Source: Chondrus crispus
Lineage: Eukaryota > Rhodophyta > Florideophyceae > Gigartinales > Gigartinaceae
Reading direction: 5' to 3'
Assembly: GCF_000350225.1 (NCBI RefSeq)
Contig: NW_005179122.1
Location: forward strand, 86,253 to 150,252
Length of the DNA stretch: 64,000 nt
Shown here: in pieces, positions 1-9,707 of the stretch
Numbering within the stretch: the stretch's first letter is position 1
How the letters are laid out: each line of letters begins with the position of its first letter
Made by a program: the position numbers and the translations under genes
Notes under the pieces: model-generated
Database searches by the model: none
Told to the model about the DNA's origin: nothing
What the model saw: only the letters and a program-made list of their open reading frames with translations

Positions 1-720
1 TGCCTTGCGATTCTCGATTTGTTCTTTTTCGAAACCTCTATTCTGCTTTCTAGCTCCTGATGACCCCACTTGCACGGATTCGCGGGCTTCCTGACTGTGC
101 CCATCAAGCCGTTCTACAGCAGCCGTGCAGTCACCACTCGTGGAGGATCTCGTGTCTGCCTGCGCGTCACCATCTCTTCTACTGGCAGCGTCCCCAGAGC
201 GCACGTATTCCTTGACCGTCCGCCCCACAGCGCTGATCTGGATTTCAAAAAGATCCTTCGCCATGGTCAAGCCCTGTTCCGTGAGAGCGTACCATCCTGG
301 GCTTCCCAGGTCTTTATAAGACGCCCTTGCACGAGCTGCGAGTTGATGCTAGACCCCCTTCGCCTCTCGAAGTTGGGCGGACCGGCAGGCTGGCAGTGCG
401 ACTGGTTGAAGGAGATCCCTCTTATGGAATTGTTTGAGATGGGAGTTCTGGTTCCTGCAATGACCGGTTACGAAGAGTCGGAGAAGGTGCGGATCGCAAC
501 CGGATGGCGGAGCTGGACGTTTTGGCGAATTCATCCTCGGGATGGGATGGACAAATGGGCTCTGCAGAGAGAGTGGTAGACGGAGACATGGTCTGTCATC
601 TTACCCTTGTCAGCTTGCCGCGCAGAGAGATTGACGGTTGACGGTTGAGGAGAATGGAGAGGGACGGCAGGAGATTATGCGATGCCTTGGCGCTGTACAA
701 GGGCGCTCAGGAGGGGGATA
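1..720. other. No supported gene; left flank of solo LTR
   Basis: An open frame of about 170 codons on the plus strand (70-579) begins with TTG rather than ATG and matches no family I recognise. Its composition is not clearly protein-like, so I do not call it a gene. It could be an eroded transposon fragment. Confidence 0.3.
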
Positions 721-1764
721 TGTAGTGCAATATGGCGCTCCACATGGGGGTGAACGGAAAGGAATTTTACAAGGTGTGAGAAATGGTCCGGGATAGGGGA
801 CACACGTGTGAATAATTGCACAGTTTTAATTCTTAATTATTTTATTTTATTTAGTTAATTAGTTACCATTAATTTGGCTAACGTTAGAGTAGATCTAAGA
901 TCTAGCGCCGCGAGCTACTGTAGTGGCTCCGGCGAGGCGATGTATACCTTAGCCTAGTGACCACCAAGTCAGTAGGTAAGTAAAGGTAACCTGAGTTGCC
1001 AGAGTCTGATATCGCCTTGGTCGAAGTCCGTCTTTTACAAGACATTCCCTTCTACTACAGATTACTTTATCCTTTGCGCTCGGGGTTTCCCTTTCTTTTT
1101 CCTTTATTTCCCTATCCTTTTTCATCTTTAATTCTACCTATTTCCCTTATCTTGGGTTGGTACCATCGGTATTGGTTGCGACCGAACCTGTGTAGGTGTC
1201 TTTGCCATCGGGCGACACGTTGTCGTAGGGCTGCTACTGTGACCTATTTCCGACCGAGACTGTTGCAACGACGTCTCCCTCGAAGGGTTTTACGTGTATA
1301 CAAGTCAGTGTTGGTGCCATCGGCCTCGGTTGCGACCGAACCGGTGAAGGTGTTTCGACCCATCGGGCGGCACATTGGTGTAGCTTCTACTTTCATTTCA
1401 TCCCGTGGGGCTGCGTTGCCACAGCCCCGTCGAAGGCCTTGTCGCGTTACAAGGTGTCGGAGACGGTCAACGAGCATTGGCCTTACCACCCAGTGGAACC
1501 GGGGTACCCTACGTACACGCCCCTCCCCACACTCGTCGAGCAATTCTCTTCGCAAGTCTCCACCACAACGATTCCGGGCCGGGCTGTTTCTCTGTGATCC
1601 CCATCAGGGATCCGAGCTACTACGAGTCGCAAGCTCGTTTAAACGGAGAAGGGAGAGTCGGACGATCCGTAGCGCTATTCCGTCGGCAGTTGTCTCTTTT
1701 GATGTTTTTGTTGTTGTTCGACCATCGGTCCTTGGTCTCTGCCTGACAGGCGTATTGAACTATA
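721..1764 (+). mobile_element. Degraded solo LTR, same family as 17769-18786
   Basis: This block aligns in inverted orientation with 17769-18786. Shared landmarks are the GGGACACACGTGTG segment, the AT-rich stretch, the GAGCTACTGTA block, the GAGTTGCCAGAG segment followed by TATCGCCTTGG, and the terminal CTCTGCCTGACAGGCG. It starts TGTAGTGCAAT and ends in a decayed ATTGAACTATA. Flanking pentamers (GGATA left, ACAGT right) do not match, so this is an old or rearranged insertion. Open frames inside it, such as the long plus-strand one at 996-1784, are fortuitous: the related copy does not keep them open. Confidence 0.8.
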
Positions 1765-1769
1765 ACAGT

Positions 1770-2714
1770 TCATATAAGAGCTGAATATGTCCTCCCAATT
1801 TTCCCCATCGTCCCCTCCGAATTTGTCACTGCGATCCTTGAACTTCGTCCCAAGCCTGCTAAGGACAGAAACGGCTTGGGGGATGCAGTGTTTGACCGTC
1901 TTGGCGTGCTGGACGGATTGGTGCTGCTGCCTGTTGGTATTTTGCCGATGGAGAGGAGTGTAAGTCTCATGAGTACCCGTCGGGGCATCTGGAGCCACTA
2001 CCCTAAACGGCTCCTCTTGAAATCTGGCGTCCGGGTTCGGGGTTTCAACTGGGGCTGTGCGGTCCAATTCCTGAGTACGTCTCTGCAGATACATTCTGGG
2101 TGGTGGGGTAGCCTGTGTCGCTTGAAGTATGGCGTAGAATATTGATCCACTCCTTCCCTGCCGTCGACGCTTGATCGCAAAGAACTTCTTGCATACTCGA
2201 TACGGCGTGACGACAATGTCGGGATATCTTGCTCCAAGGCCTCACAAGCCAGGTCGGTTTCATCCTGGGTGGACTCCGGGTCGCTATAGTGCTCGATGAG
2301 GGCACACTTTGTCTGCAGCCCTCTGCGTTTTTCAATTCCGCACTGTCTCTCGTAGATCAGATCTCGCAAGTCCTTGTACATCTGCGGTGCGAACGAACCG
2401 TGTATAACCTCTCTAAAGAACAGAGTCTTTGGAGGAAGCAACTCGGTGTATGCCTCTTGGAGCGCCCCCCCAACATATCCCTTCTGCATCAATAAGCACA
2501 TCCACTGAAACAGGTAGGCTTGTTTCGGGCTGGTGTAATCAGTCCTCCATGTGACTTTCTGCATCATTTCCTGTACGGTGGCCACGGGAATATTGGTCAA
2601 GCTGACAGTCGGAGGAGGGCACACATGGTGCGCTGTATCCTCGATCGTTTGCGTTGGCGGCGTCGCGTCAATCGAGTCTTCTGTATCGCCTTGAGGCGGC
2701 TCCGGATTCGACAT
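1770..2714 (-). pseudogene. Retrotransposon gag-like remnant, frameshifted
   Basis: The minus strand opens with ATG at 2714 (start MSNPEPPQGD) and runs 238 codons to a stop at 1998-2000. A second minus frame overlaps from 2094 and continues the coding character to about 1770, ending with DKFGGDDGENWEDIFSSYMN. The pattern of lysine-phenylalanine-glycine followed by N-W and an aromatic-rich helix is typical of the N-terminal part of retrotransposon Gag proteins. One frameshift around 2050-2094 would join the two. The reading ends exactly where the LTR at 721-1764 begins, so the gene seems interrupted or truncated there. Family assignment is inference; no capsid or pol domain is visible. Confidence 0.45.
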
Positions 2715-3137
2715 GATGCTCCAGGCTTTTGACAGTCCACGAGTGTCAGCTGACAATTCCGGAATGTAGTTAGACTGATGCTAATGAACCTGGCGGAGCA
2801 TAAAGCACGTCGCCTCGCGACGCATGGTGAAGGGGGATCGGAAGAGGGTAGGGAAGCTGGAAGAAAAGTAAACAAAATATTGAGAGGAATAGGAGCCCTT
2901 GAGGCTTTGGTATCGCTTTAATTAAGCAATACAGAAACTAGGCGTATCGAGTTCTATTCTTCCTCGCTAGGGAAAGATATGGGAAGCAAGTACTTAAAAC
3001 TATCTGCACAGATAGCTGCGCCCCTTCATTCCTCTCTCATCGCCCCAACTTTCTCGCCGTCCACGTGCAACATAGCGGAGGGACTTTGCAAAGCCACATT
3101 TTCATTCCAACACAACCCGTCTGTCGCAACCCCTGCA
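2715..3137. other. Intergenic, no feature seen
   Basis: This holds the upstream region of the gag-like remnant and the left flank of the LTR retroelement. I see no gene and no repeat in it. The last five bases before the LTR (CTGCA) do not match the five after the 3' LTR (GGCAT), so no clear target duplication is present. Confidence 0.4.
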
Positions 3138-3840
3138 TGTAGAGCACTGACCGCCCCGCGTAATCGCCGTGCTGTACTGTAGCACACGCGGAATGCCTCA
3201 CTATCATAAGTGAGATATATACCACGTGTAACCGTGTATCCAAACCCCCCCGCTCGTGTCCGGGTGTAAGCTCCATGGGGCCCTGTCGAAGTACTGACAG
3301 TTCTACCCACGTGTACCCGTGTTATCCCTCACGTTAATCGTGTCATTCCCCACGTGTAGTAGTTGTCACACCTCCCCAAGAGGAGTTTCTCCGGCCATCG
3401 CCGCCGTCGTCCAATTTAGTATTTTTAGTTTAATTAATTATAGCTCCGACGTCGGCTAGTATATAGCCGACGTCCGACCCTAAGTAAAACGGTACGAAGC
3501 TTTGGGTCCACAGCTCGGGTTTCTGGAACGGAGTCGTAGCCTCGCGTCGGTCCCCGTCCCACGACGGTACCCTGCGAGCCATCTGCGTCCCGATTCCCTC
3601 CTGTCTCTACCGCGCGCGTCGTCCCGCCACGCCCGGCTCTCCGCGCGACAGCTGTCCCTACCGCTCCGCCCCTTCTGGGTTCTGTTTTGCCTCTTTTTCC
3701 CTTACTTTCCCTACTGCGCTTCGCGCCCGGCCCCGTACCGGTCCCTTACGGGTGGTCTCCCGATAACCCCCTACACGCGCCCCCTGAACGCGCGCTCTCT
3801 GCCAGAGGGGGATCCCACCCTTCCCCCTTAGTGCACGACA
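3138..3840 (+). repeat. 5' LTR of the 7.3-kb retroelement
   Basis: Direct copy of 9703-10404, differing at only scattered positions (for example CGCCGTGCTG against CGCGGTGCTG, and TAGTAGTTG against TAGTGGTTG) and a few small indels near the 3' end. It begins TG and ends CA. It contains several CACGTGT motifs in the first 250 bases, a TATA element inside a hairpin, and a pyrimidine-rich 3' half. Confidence 0.92.
3448..3474 (+). promoter_or_regulatory. TATA element inside an 11-bp stem-loop (LTR promoter)
   Basis: GACGTCGGCTA (3448-3458) and TAGCCGACGTC (3464-3474) are exact inverted copies around the loop GTATA, so the TATA-like string AGTATATAG sits across the stem tip. The same hairpin is repeated in the 3' LTR at about 10013-10039. 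Position inside the LTR fits a core promoter; that function is inferred. Confidence 0.55.
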
Positions 3841-3843
3841 TTT

Positions 3844-3856
3844 TGGTCTCCCGACC
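3844..3856 (+). other. Primer-binding-site-like sequence
   Basis: TGGTCTCCCGACC starts three bases after the LTR end, the usual place for a tRNA primer site; its first bases TGG are complementary to a tRNA CCA end. The donor tRNA was not identified. The element at 61492 has the same TTT spacer followed by TGG. Confidence 0.5.
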
Positions 3857-3946
3857 TAGAAGTCTACGGAGTGCCCCTTATCCCTTACCGTTTTTGGTCC
3901 TAGGTGTTCTATCTCTTTTTCAACAGGTTTCGACAAGCTCAACGCA

Positions 3947-4906
3947 ATGGTATCCGGGTCCGATTCGTCCCGTGAGACCCGTCATCGAGACGTGCCTCCG
4001 CCAGTTGTCGCGTGGATCACTCGGAGTTGTCGCGAGACTCTCCGAGAAGCGGAAAGATTCACGCTCAATACTGTAGCGGAGAAGCTCGCAGCGCAACCGT
4101 CGGCGCTGCGAGAAAACCTCAAGACTTTTAATGAGGAAACTATCGCGGCATAAGCCGAGATACAAGCCGCGCGAGAACGCGATCAACTTTCCGCCCTTGT
4201 AGGTGTATTAACCACGGCCTGGCAAGCGGATATATCTGCCCGAGCCGATGAGGCGACCAACCCTCTGAAAGAAGAGATCGCTTCCTTGTCAGAGGAGGTT
4301 GCTGCCCCCCGTCAAGAAATTACCGTCTTGAAGACGCACCGCCCCGATCCGTCGCCTGGCCCGCAGGGCGGATCGCTGACGCAAACCCCAGCCACCGCTG
4401 CTGTGATCCCTCCGACTACAGTCGGAGTAGCCACTCTTTCTCCCGTCGAGCAGTTACCCCCGTTGAACAAGAGGTTGCTCTTCTCCCACGTAACAATGCC
4501 GGCGCTGCAAGCCGCGGGGATACCGGTCCTTTCCATGGAAACCGCTCCCCAATTTTCCGCCAAACCTTAGGCGTCACGAACCGCGGCCGGAGCCTCCCGC
4601 GAGAGAGCCTCCGCCAGACCTATCCACCTCGAGGGTGATTTCCCTTCCCAGAATTTACTGGGAGGGAACCCCGACCAAGCGGGAAGTTCAGACGACGAGG
4701 GGAGTGGCCGACGAAAAAAGTCCAAACCCAGTCGGAGAGAGAGGAAGGCTCACCGTCGCAAAGGACGAAAGTATGGCTACCTTCCGGACGGATACTCGAG
4801 CCAGTCCTCGTCATCCTTCTCTGACTCGCGGCCTGATTCCGAGTCAGAGTCGCTCACGGCTCCAACGCCGACGTTCGGTCCCAAACAGAAACGAGTTTTT
4901 GTTTGA
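3947..4906 (+). pseudogene. Degenerate gag head, copy 1
   Basis: A single plus frame runs from ATG 3947 to a terminal stop at 4904-4906 but is cut by TAA (4151-4153) and TAG (4568-4570). Ignoring those, it encodes a conserved head (RDVPPPVVAWITRS, then EAERFTLNTVAEKL), a probable coiled coil (region AEIQAARERDQL to LSEEVAAPRQEI), a proline/threonine linker and a basic-serine region (SGRRKKSKPSRRERKAHRRK, then a serine/aspartate run). That order is typical of LTR-element Gag. A pyrimidine tract ending CAACAG just upstream of the ATG could be a 3' splice site. The whole unit is repeated at 4943-5860. Confidence 0.65.
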
Positions 4907-4942
4907 AAGCCGACAGACCACCGTTCAAAGGTGTTTCACGAC

Positions 4943-5860
4943 ATGGCGTACGGGTCGGAGAGCTTCCGAGAAACCCTTCCTCGAGACGTTTCGCCGCCCG
5001 TTGCGGTGTGGATCTCTTGGAGCTTCCGCGATAATCTCCAAGAGGCAGAACGCCTCACCCTTGCCACGGTGGCGGAAAAACTCACAGCACATTCATCAGG
5101 GCTGCGAGAGAATCTCAACCGCCAGGTGGTTGAGTCCGTCGCCGTTTAAGGAGACGTCAACCCCGCGCGAGATCGTGATCGTCTCTCCGCCTCCAAGGGC
5201 GTATTAACTCAAGCGTGACAGAAGGACTTGTCTGCCATGCTCGCTGAGGTAACCACTCTGAAACAAGGGATCAAAACCCGGTCGGAGGAAGTTCGTACGC
5301 TGCACCAGGAGGTGTCCGATGCCAAGACGTCCCGCCTCAGGTCAGCTGCGGGGCATAAGACCAGATCCGAGGCAGTTGTTCCCAGCCTCCGACGCTGGTG
5401 CCCTTCCAACGAATGTCGAGACTACCACCACACCCTACCGGGTGCTGTGTACCAACCCTCCCCAAAGGGGAGTTACTACCGTTGAACAAGAGCATGCCCT
5501 TCGCCAACGTGACGGCCCCGGCGCTGGAGGCCGCAGAGATTACGCTCCCTAGAATGGGGACCGTTCCCCATTTTACCCCTCGAAGGCGGGGTCGATGAAC
5601 TCCGCGATTGCGTCTCGAGATGGGGCACCTGCCGGTAATTTCCACGTCAAAAGTTATTTCCCCTACACGGGCTCCCTGGGGAATAATGTCGAGGGCAGTG
5701 CAGCCGCTCCAGGACGTGAAAAACGCGCGAAGTCCATGTACTGTCGGAGGCACCGCCAGTCCCGACGCCGAAAGGCGAGCCCAGGTTTAGATCCGACGAC
5801 TTTCCGTCGTCGCCCACGCCCAGGACAAGTCCCGACCCACGTCCATACGGGTCCTTACTT
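4943..5860 (+). pseudogene. Degenerate gag head, copy 2 (tandem duplicate)
   Basis: It starts ATG 4943 (MAYGSESFRETLPRDVSPPV) and aligns with copy 1 through EAERLTLATVAEKL and LRENL, then through LPLNKSMPFANVTAPALEAA (against LPPLNKRLLFSHVTMPALQA) and a basic tail with RQSRRRK. Stops interrupt it at about 5147 and 5216, and the later part shifts frame. Spacing to copy 1 is close to 1 kb throughout, so this is a tandem duplication of the gag head that has diverged strongly. Confidence 0.6.
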
Positions 5861-6085
5861 CGCGTCCTACAGCGTCTTTCTACCCCGCGGACTACGGCGT
5901 CAATCTGGCGTACTATCTCGTCCTTTTGGCGTACCACCGCGTCCACTCTCGCGTATTACCGCGTCAATCTCGCGTACTACCCGGTCAATCTTCGCGTTCG
6001 ATCGCGTGTCACGACCTCGCGTAATACAGCGTTAACCTCGCGTGCTACCGCGCCAACTCCGCGTACCATCGCGTGACTTCGGACC
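5855..6085 (+). repeat. Minisatellite, ~21-24-bp units
   Basis: About ten imperfect copies of a CGCGTACTACCGCGTCAATCT-like unit run head to tail. The best-preserved copies lie at about 5935-6000. Each unit has two GCGT words separated by about ten bases. Confidence 0.8.
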
Positions 6086-6216
6086 TCTCCGGGCTATGGG
6101 CAGACCAATGCCCTCGACGGACAGGCTAGTCAGAAGAAATTTCGGTTCCCTTCCCCCAGTTTTCGCTCGTACGGAGTGTCCTCGCCTCACCAATCAAAGG
6201 ACAAAGAAAACTCTCT

Positions 6217-6410
6217 GTGGAAGGGGAGATTATCCTCTCCAAGGACGGGGACTATTTCCTTGCGCAAGGGGGAATTACCGTCATCAAGGACGTAGAAATC
6301 CCCCCCGAAGCAAGGAGGTTATATTCATCAAGGACGTGGAAATTCTCTGTGAATGGGAAGAGTAGCGTCGTTGAGGACGAAGAAAATTCCCTGGGCGGCT
6401 GGGGAGATCG
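6217..6410 (+). repeat. Minisatellite, ~44-bp units, four copies
   Basis: The core ATCAAGGACGTGGAAATTC recurs with variation at about 6236, 6284, 6328 and 6370. Units are separated by purine-rich spacers. A plus frame translates it as repeated KD-V-E motifs, but the frame is not continued outside. Confidence 0.65.
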
Positions 6411-6496
6411 AATACTAGATGAATGGACCGCGGCCCGGTCGGTAATGCAGTTAACCTTCGCCTATCTGGTGGCAAGCGTCTCACATTTTAATCTGT

Positions 6497-6680
6497 GCGG
6501 TCACTAACTCGGTCTCACGAGATGTTCTAATTTCCCCAACTGAGGGGCGATCACCACCTCGGTATCACGAGCTGTCCTAATCCTCGATTTCACGAGTCGT
6601 TCTAACACTCAATACCACGAGTCGTCCTAACACTCGATACCACGAGTCGATCTAACCATCGATCCAACGAGTCAATCTCC
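6497..6680 (+). repeat. Minisatellite of CTCG-N5-6-CGAG hairpins, ~25-bp units
   Basis: Six or seven units of the type ACTCGATACCACGAGTCGTC recur, each containing the short inverted repeat CTCG...CGAG. A slightly irregular spacer interrupts the array near 6525-6550. The same CTCG...CGAG stem is the core of the larger array at 7253-8865. Confidence 0.8.
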
Positions 6681-7252
6681 TCCTGGTAATCAGCGAGATC
6701 TTCACCCGGTACTGTATCCACCGTCCTCTCCACCCAGTACCGCCTTGGGGTCCTTCGCCACCTCCTCAGTGCCCACCACCGTCGCCGTTGCTCCGGCACG
6801 CGCGGGTTCTATAGCAAGCGCGACTCCGCGTCCAACATCGCCGAACGGTCGCGTTTCTCAGATATTACCTCCGGCTGGATCCCAGCCCTGTTGCCCCCTC
6901 AAGGAGGTACGCAGTGTACCTACAGCAATGCTCCATGGAAACACGCGCCACGATCCCTCGAACCGCCTCCGAACGCCTTGGCCCGGTAATTTCGCCCAGT
7001 TGATTGTGTTTCAATTTTTGGGTTTGATTTTTTGGCAGATGCCTAATTTCTGTTAATTTTTCAGTTTCAATTTTTGGGTTTGATTTTTTGGCGGATGCTT
7101 AATTTCCGCTGTTGTTTGGCAGGTGGCCCCGCCCCGGCCATACCAGTACAGCCCGCCTTTGGAGGCGGGCAGTACAGTATGAAGGGCGCCCCCGCGTTCT
7201 CTTGGCGGCGCCACCGACCCCCGACGCAACCCTGGGAGGCAGACGCCCGAGA
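6681..7252 (+). other. Retroelement interior between arrays
   Basis: No coding domain is seen. It contains a duplicated T-rich segment at 7010-7124 (listed separately) and a GC-rich hairpin near 7140-7170 (GCCCGCCTTTGGAGGCGGGC). Confidence 0.4.
7010..7124 (+). repeat. Tandem duplication of a T-rich, 3'-splice-like segment
   Basis: TTTCAATTTTTGGGTTTGAT occurs at about 7010 and 7067 (period about 57 bp). Each copy continues through a CTTAATTTC/CCTAATTTC branch-point-like word and a T-rich tract to a CAG (TTTTTCAG and TTTGGCAG). This looks like a duplicated intron acceptor; splicing itself is not demonstrable from the sequence. Confidence 0.6.
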
Positions 7253-8865
7253 CGCTATAGCTCGTTCGACGAGGGGTTTTTGCGCCCTCGTGGCGGTTTC
7301 GCGAGGAATAATTTTCCTGGTCTCTCGGCGACGTAGCCCCTTACCCTCATGGCGTGCGCGTCCCTCCCCTGGAGGAGAAGTCGCAGTACTCCGTTCACGA
7401 GGTTCCCTTCCGCCGCTTGGCGTGTCCACCCCCCCATCGGCGAGGGAGAAAATATTTCGCTCGTATGTCGAGGTCATTCTCCGCCTCTTGGCGGGTGTCT
7501 CCCCCACCACAAGTGTGGGATAATTTATTTCACTCGGTTATCGAGGTCATTGTCTGCCTCGTGGCGGGCCCGTCCCCCTCGCCGGGGTAGGATAATTTAT
7601 CTTACTCGTTTAACGAGGGTACTCCCGCTCAAGAAGCGTGTCAGTCCCTCATCTCGAGGGACAAATTCTGTACTCGGTTGACGAGGATACTCCCGCTCAA
7701 GCAGCGTGTCGGTCCCTCCTCTCGAGGGATAAGTTCTAGCCTCGTTTATCGAGGGTCCTCCCGCCCAAGCGGCGTGTCCGCCCTCATTGCGAGGATTAAT
7801 TCAATTCCTCGTTGACGAGGATCCTCCCGAGTCACGAGCGATAATTTTCCACTCGTTTGACGAGGATGCCTCCGCTCTAGCAGCGTGTTCGTCGCGCATC
7901 TCGAAAGGATAATTTATATACTCGTCTGTCGAGGTGACTTTCCGCCCTGGCGTCGGGTCCTGTACCCTTCTGGGCGTAGGGCATGGTATCTACTCGCCCG
8001 ATGAGGTGACTACTCGCTCGCTTGTCGTGTTCGGCATCCCTTTGCACAAGGGATAACCTATCAACTCTCGTGACGAGGTTAGTTTCCGCCTGGTAGCGTG
8101 TTTGTCCCTCATCCCGAGGAAGACTTTCGATGCTCGTTCGACGAGGTTATTGCCCGCCTCGGTGGCGTGTTCCGTATCCCTACTCCCGGGGGATAATTTC
8201 TACTCGATCGAGGAGGTGGCAGCACGTCTCCATGGCGCATTCATATTCCTACTCGCAAGGGATAATCTAGCTGCTCGTCCGACGAGGTATCTTCCTCGCC
8301 CTCATGGCGCGTTTTGTATCTCCAGTCAAGGGGGGTAATTTCTATACTCGTTTGACGAGGTTGTTATCCGCCCTGGAAGCGTGTTCCTTACCCCTACTCG
8401 AAAGGGGTAATTTATCTACTCACATGATGAGGTGAAGTCCCGCCTCGCGGCGCGTTCACCTCTCGAGGAGCCTTTTCTTGACTCGTTTGACGAGGGATCG
8501 TTCTACCCCTATGGCGTATGCGTCACTCCCCTCGGGGAGTAATTTATATACTCGCTCGACGAAGATCTCCCCGCCCTCAGCGGCGTGTTCCTCGACCCTA
8601 CGACCGAGGGAAAGTTTATCCTCCCCCTCGCCCAAGGGTCCCTTTCGCCCAAATTGGGTGCTCGAGGAGTAACTCCGATACTCGGCTGGCGAAGTTGTTT
8701 TCACGCCCTCATGGCGCGGTCTTTTCCCCCTACGCATGAGGGGTAATTAACGTACTCGCTCGACAAGGTTTCCGTCCCCCTCGACTGAGGACGTTCATCG
8801 TGGCGGGGATTAATGCCGACAATCGCTTGACGAGGATATTCCCTGCCCTGGTGGCGTGGTCAGCT
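7253..8865 (+). repeat. ~70-bp satellite array, two hairpins per unit
   Basis: More than twenty degenerate units follow each other head to tail with a period near 70 bp. A typical unit reads TAATTTATATACTCG(T) then TTGACGAGG, a C-rich spacer, GGCGTGTTC, and a CCCT...AGGG stem. So each unit has one CTCG-N5-CGAG hairpin and one CCCT/CCTC-N-GAGGG hairpin, and compensating changes seem common in the second stem. The array is the bulk of the interior of the LTR element. Open frames across it are by-products of the period. It is not a CRISPR array: units are degenerate and there are no invariant repeats alternating with unique spacers. Confidence 0.88.
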
Positions 8866-9242
8866 TGGCGGAAGGGATTTGCGACCCTACGGACAGGAAG
8901 GGATTTTTGGCTCCTTTCAAATGTCGCCGCCTTCATCTTGTGCGAGGGAGTTCCCCCTTTCCTAGGGGAGAACTGGCTGTACCTATTGGACGGGGACGCC
9001 TCCCTTCCCGGGATACGTTCAATTCTCTGCGCCTCGCTGCGTGAGAGGGAACACTGGGGGTGTGTCAGACGAGGTGGGCTTCTCTTGGCTACGCAACGCG
9101 GAGGACCGTACCAAGGGTCTGGTTTATTGGTCACCCTAGAAGTGGGGTGGATCAACTTGGGCCCCTATCGAGCTGTCACCACCCCGCCCTCAAGGGGCTC
9201 CTTCTTCCTCGTAGTGAACGAGAGCCTTTTCTGGCAACAAGC

Positions 9243-9707
9243 CCCCCGCGGCCCCCTATGAAACCACAGGTGGCTCGGGCTCGACTACCGCAACCTCCTT
9301 CGCCGTCGGGTCGCGCACATTCGCCACCTCAGCTGGCGGATCTTCCGACGCGACCTTCCCCGGCCATACCATTTCACGCTTGGAAGAAGAAATGTCGCGT
9401 TGGCCGGCTGAAAGGGGCTCGCTGGTTGCCGAAAGGACAGGAGTCGGTCGATAATGGGGACGTGCTGGTCAAAGAAGGGTCGCGCCGAAGAGAGAGTGAA
9501 CTGTTCAAATGATGGACGCTGCCTCGCAATTTGGTTCAGATTTTGGACACCGCTCCGCAATTTAATCGGGACGCGCTCTGGGTGACTCACCCCACACCAC
9601 CCTCTTCCCAAGAGCTCTTCTATCCTGGCGAGTTGTTCATGGCGGTACAATTGTTGCCGGAGTCATGGTTCACGAGGACGCTCGACTCTGAGAGGGGGGC
9701 CATGTAG
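9243..9707 (+). pseudogene. Possible pol C-terminal remnant
   Basis: A plus frame with a proline-rich stretch (LPQPPSPSG, LPTRPSPAIPF) and basic segment meets a stop at 9510-9512. It then continues in the same frame as LPRNLVQILDTAPQFNRDAL to a TAG that lies inside the 3' LTR (9706-9708). Ending over the polypurine tract-LTR junction is what pol of an LTR element often does. No integrase or RT motif remains, so the identity is inference from position. Confidence 0.35.
9691..9702 (+). other. Polypurine tract
   Basis: AGAGGGGGGCCA abuts the 3' LTR start (TGTAGAGC at 9703). It is the expected plus-strand priming site of an LTR element. Confidence 0.6.

Noticed and set aside
996-1784. 262-codon plus frame
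   Set aside because: It lies inside the solo LTR; the inverted relative at 17769-18786 does not preserve the frame.
3502-4076. Overlapping plus frames in the 5' LTR
   Set aside because: LTR leader sequence; the same frames recur in the 3' LTR with differing length and have no protein character.
7253-8865. CRISPR-like regular array
   Set aside because: Units are degenerate along their whole length and there are no invariant repeats with unique spacers; it lies inside a eukaryotic LTR element.
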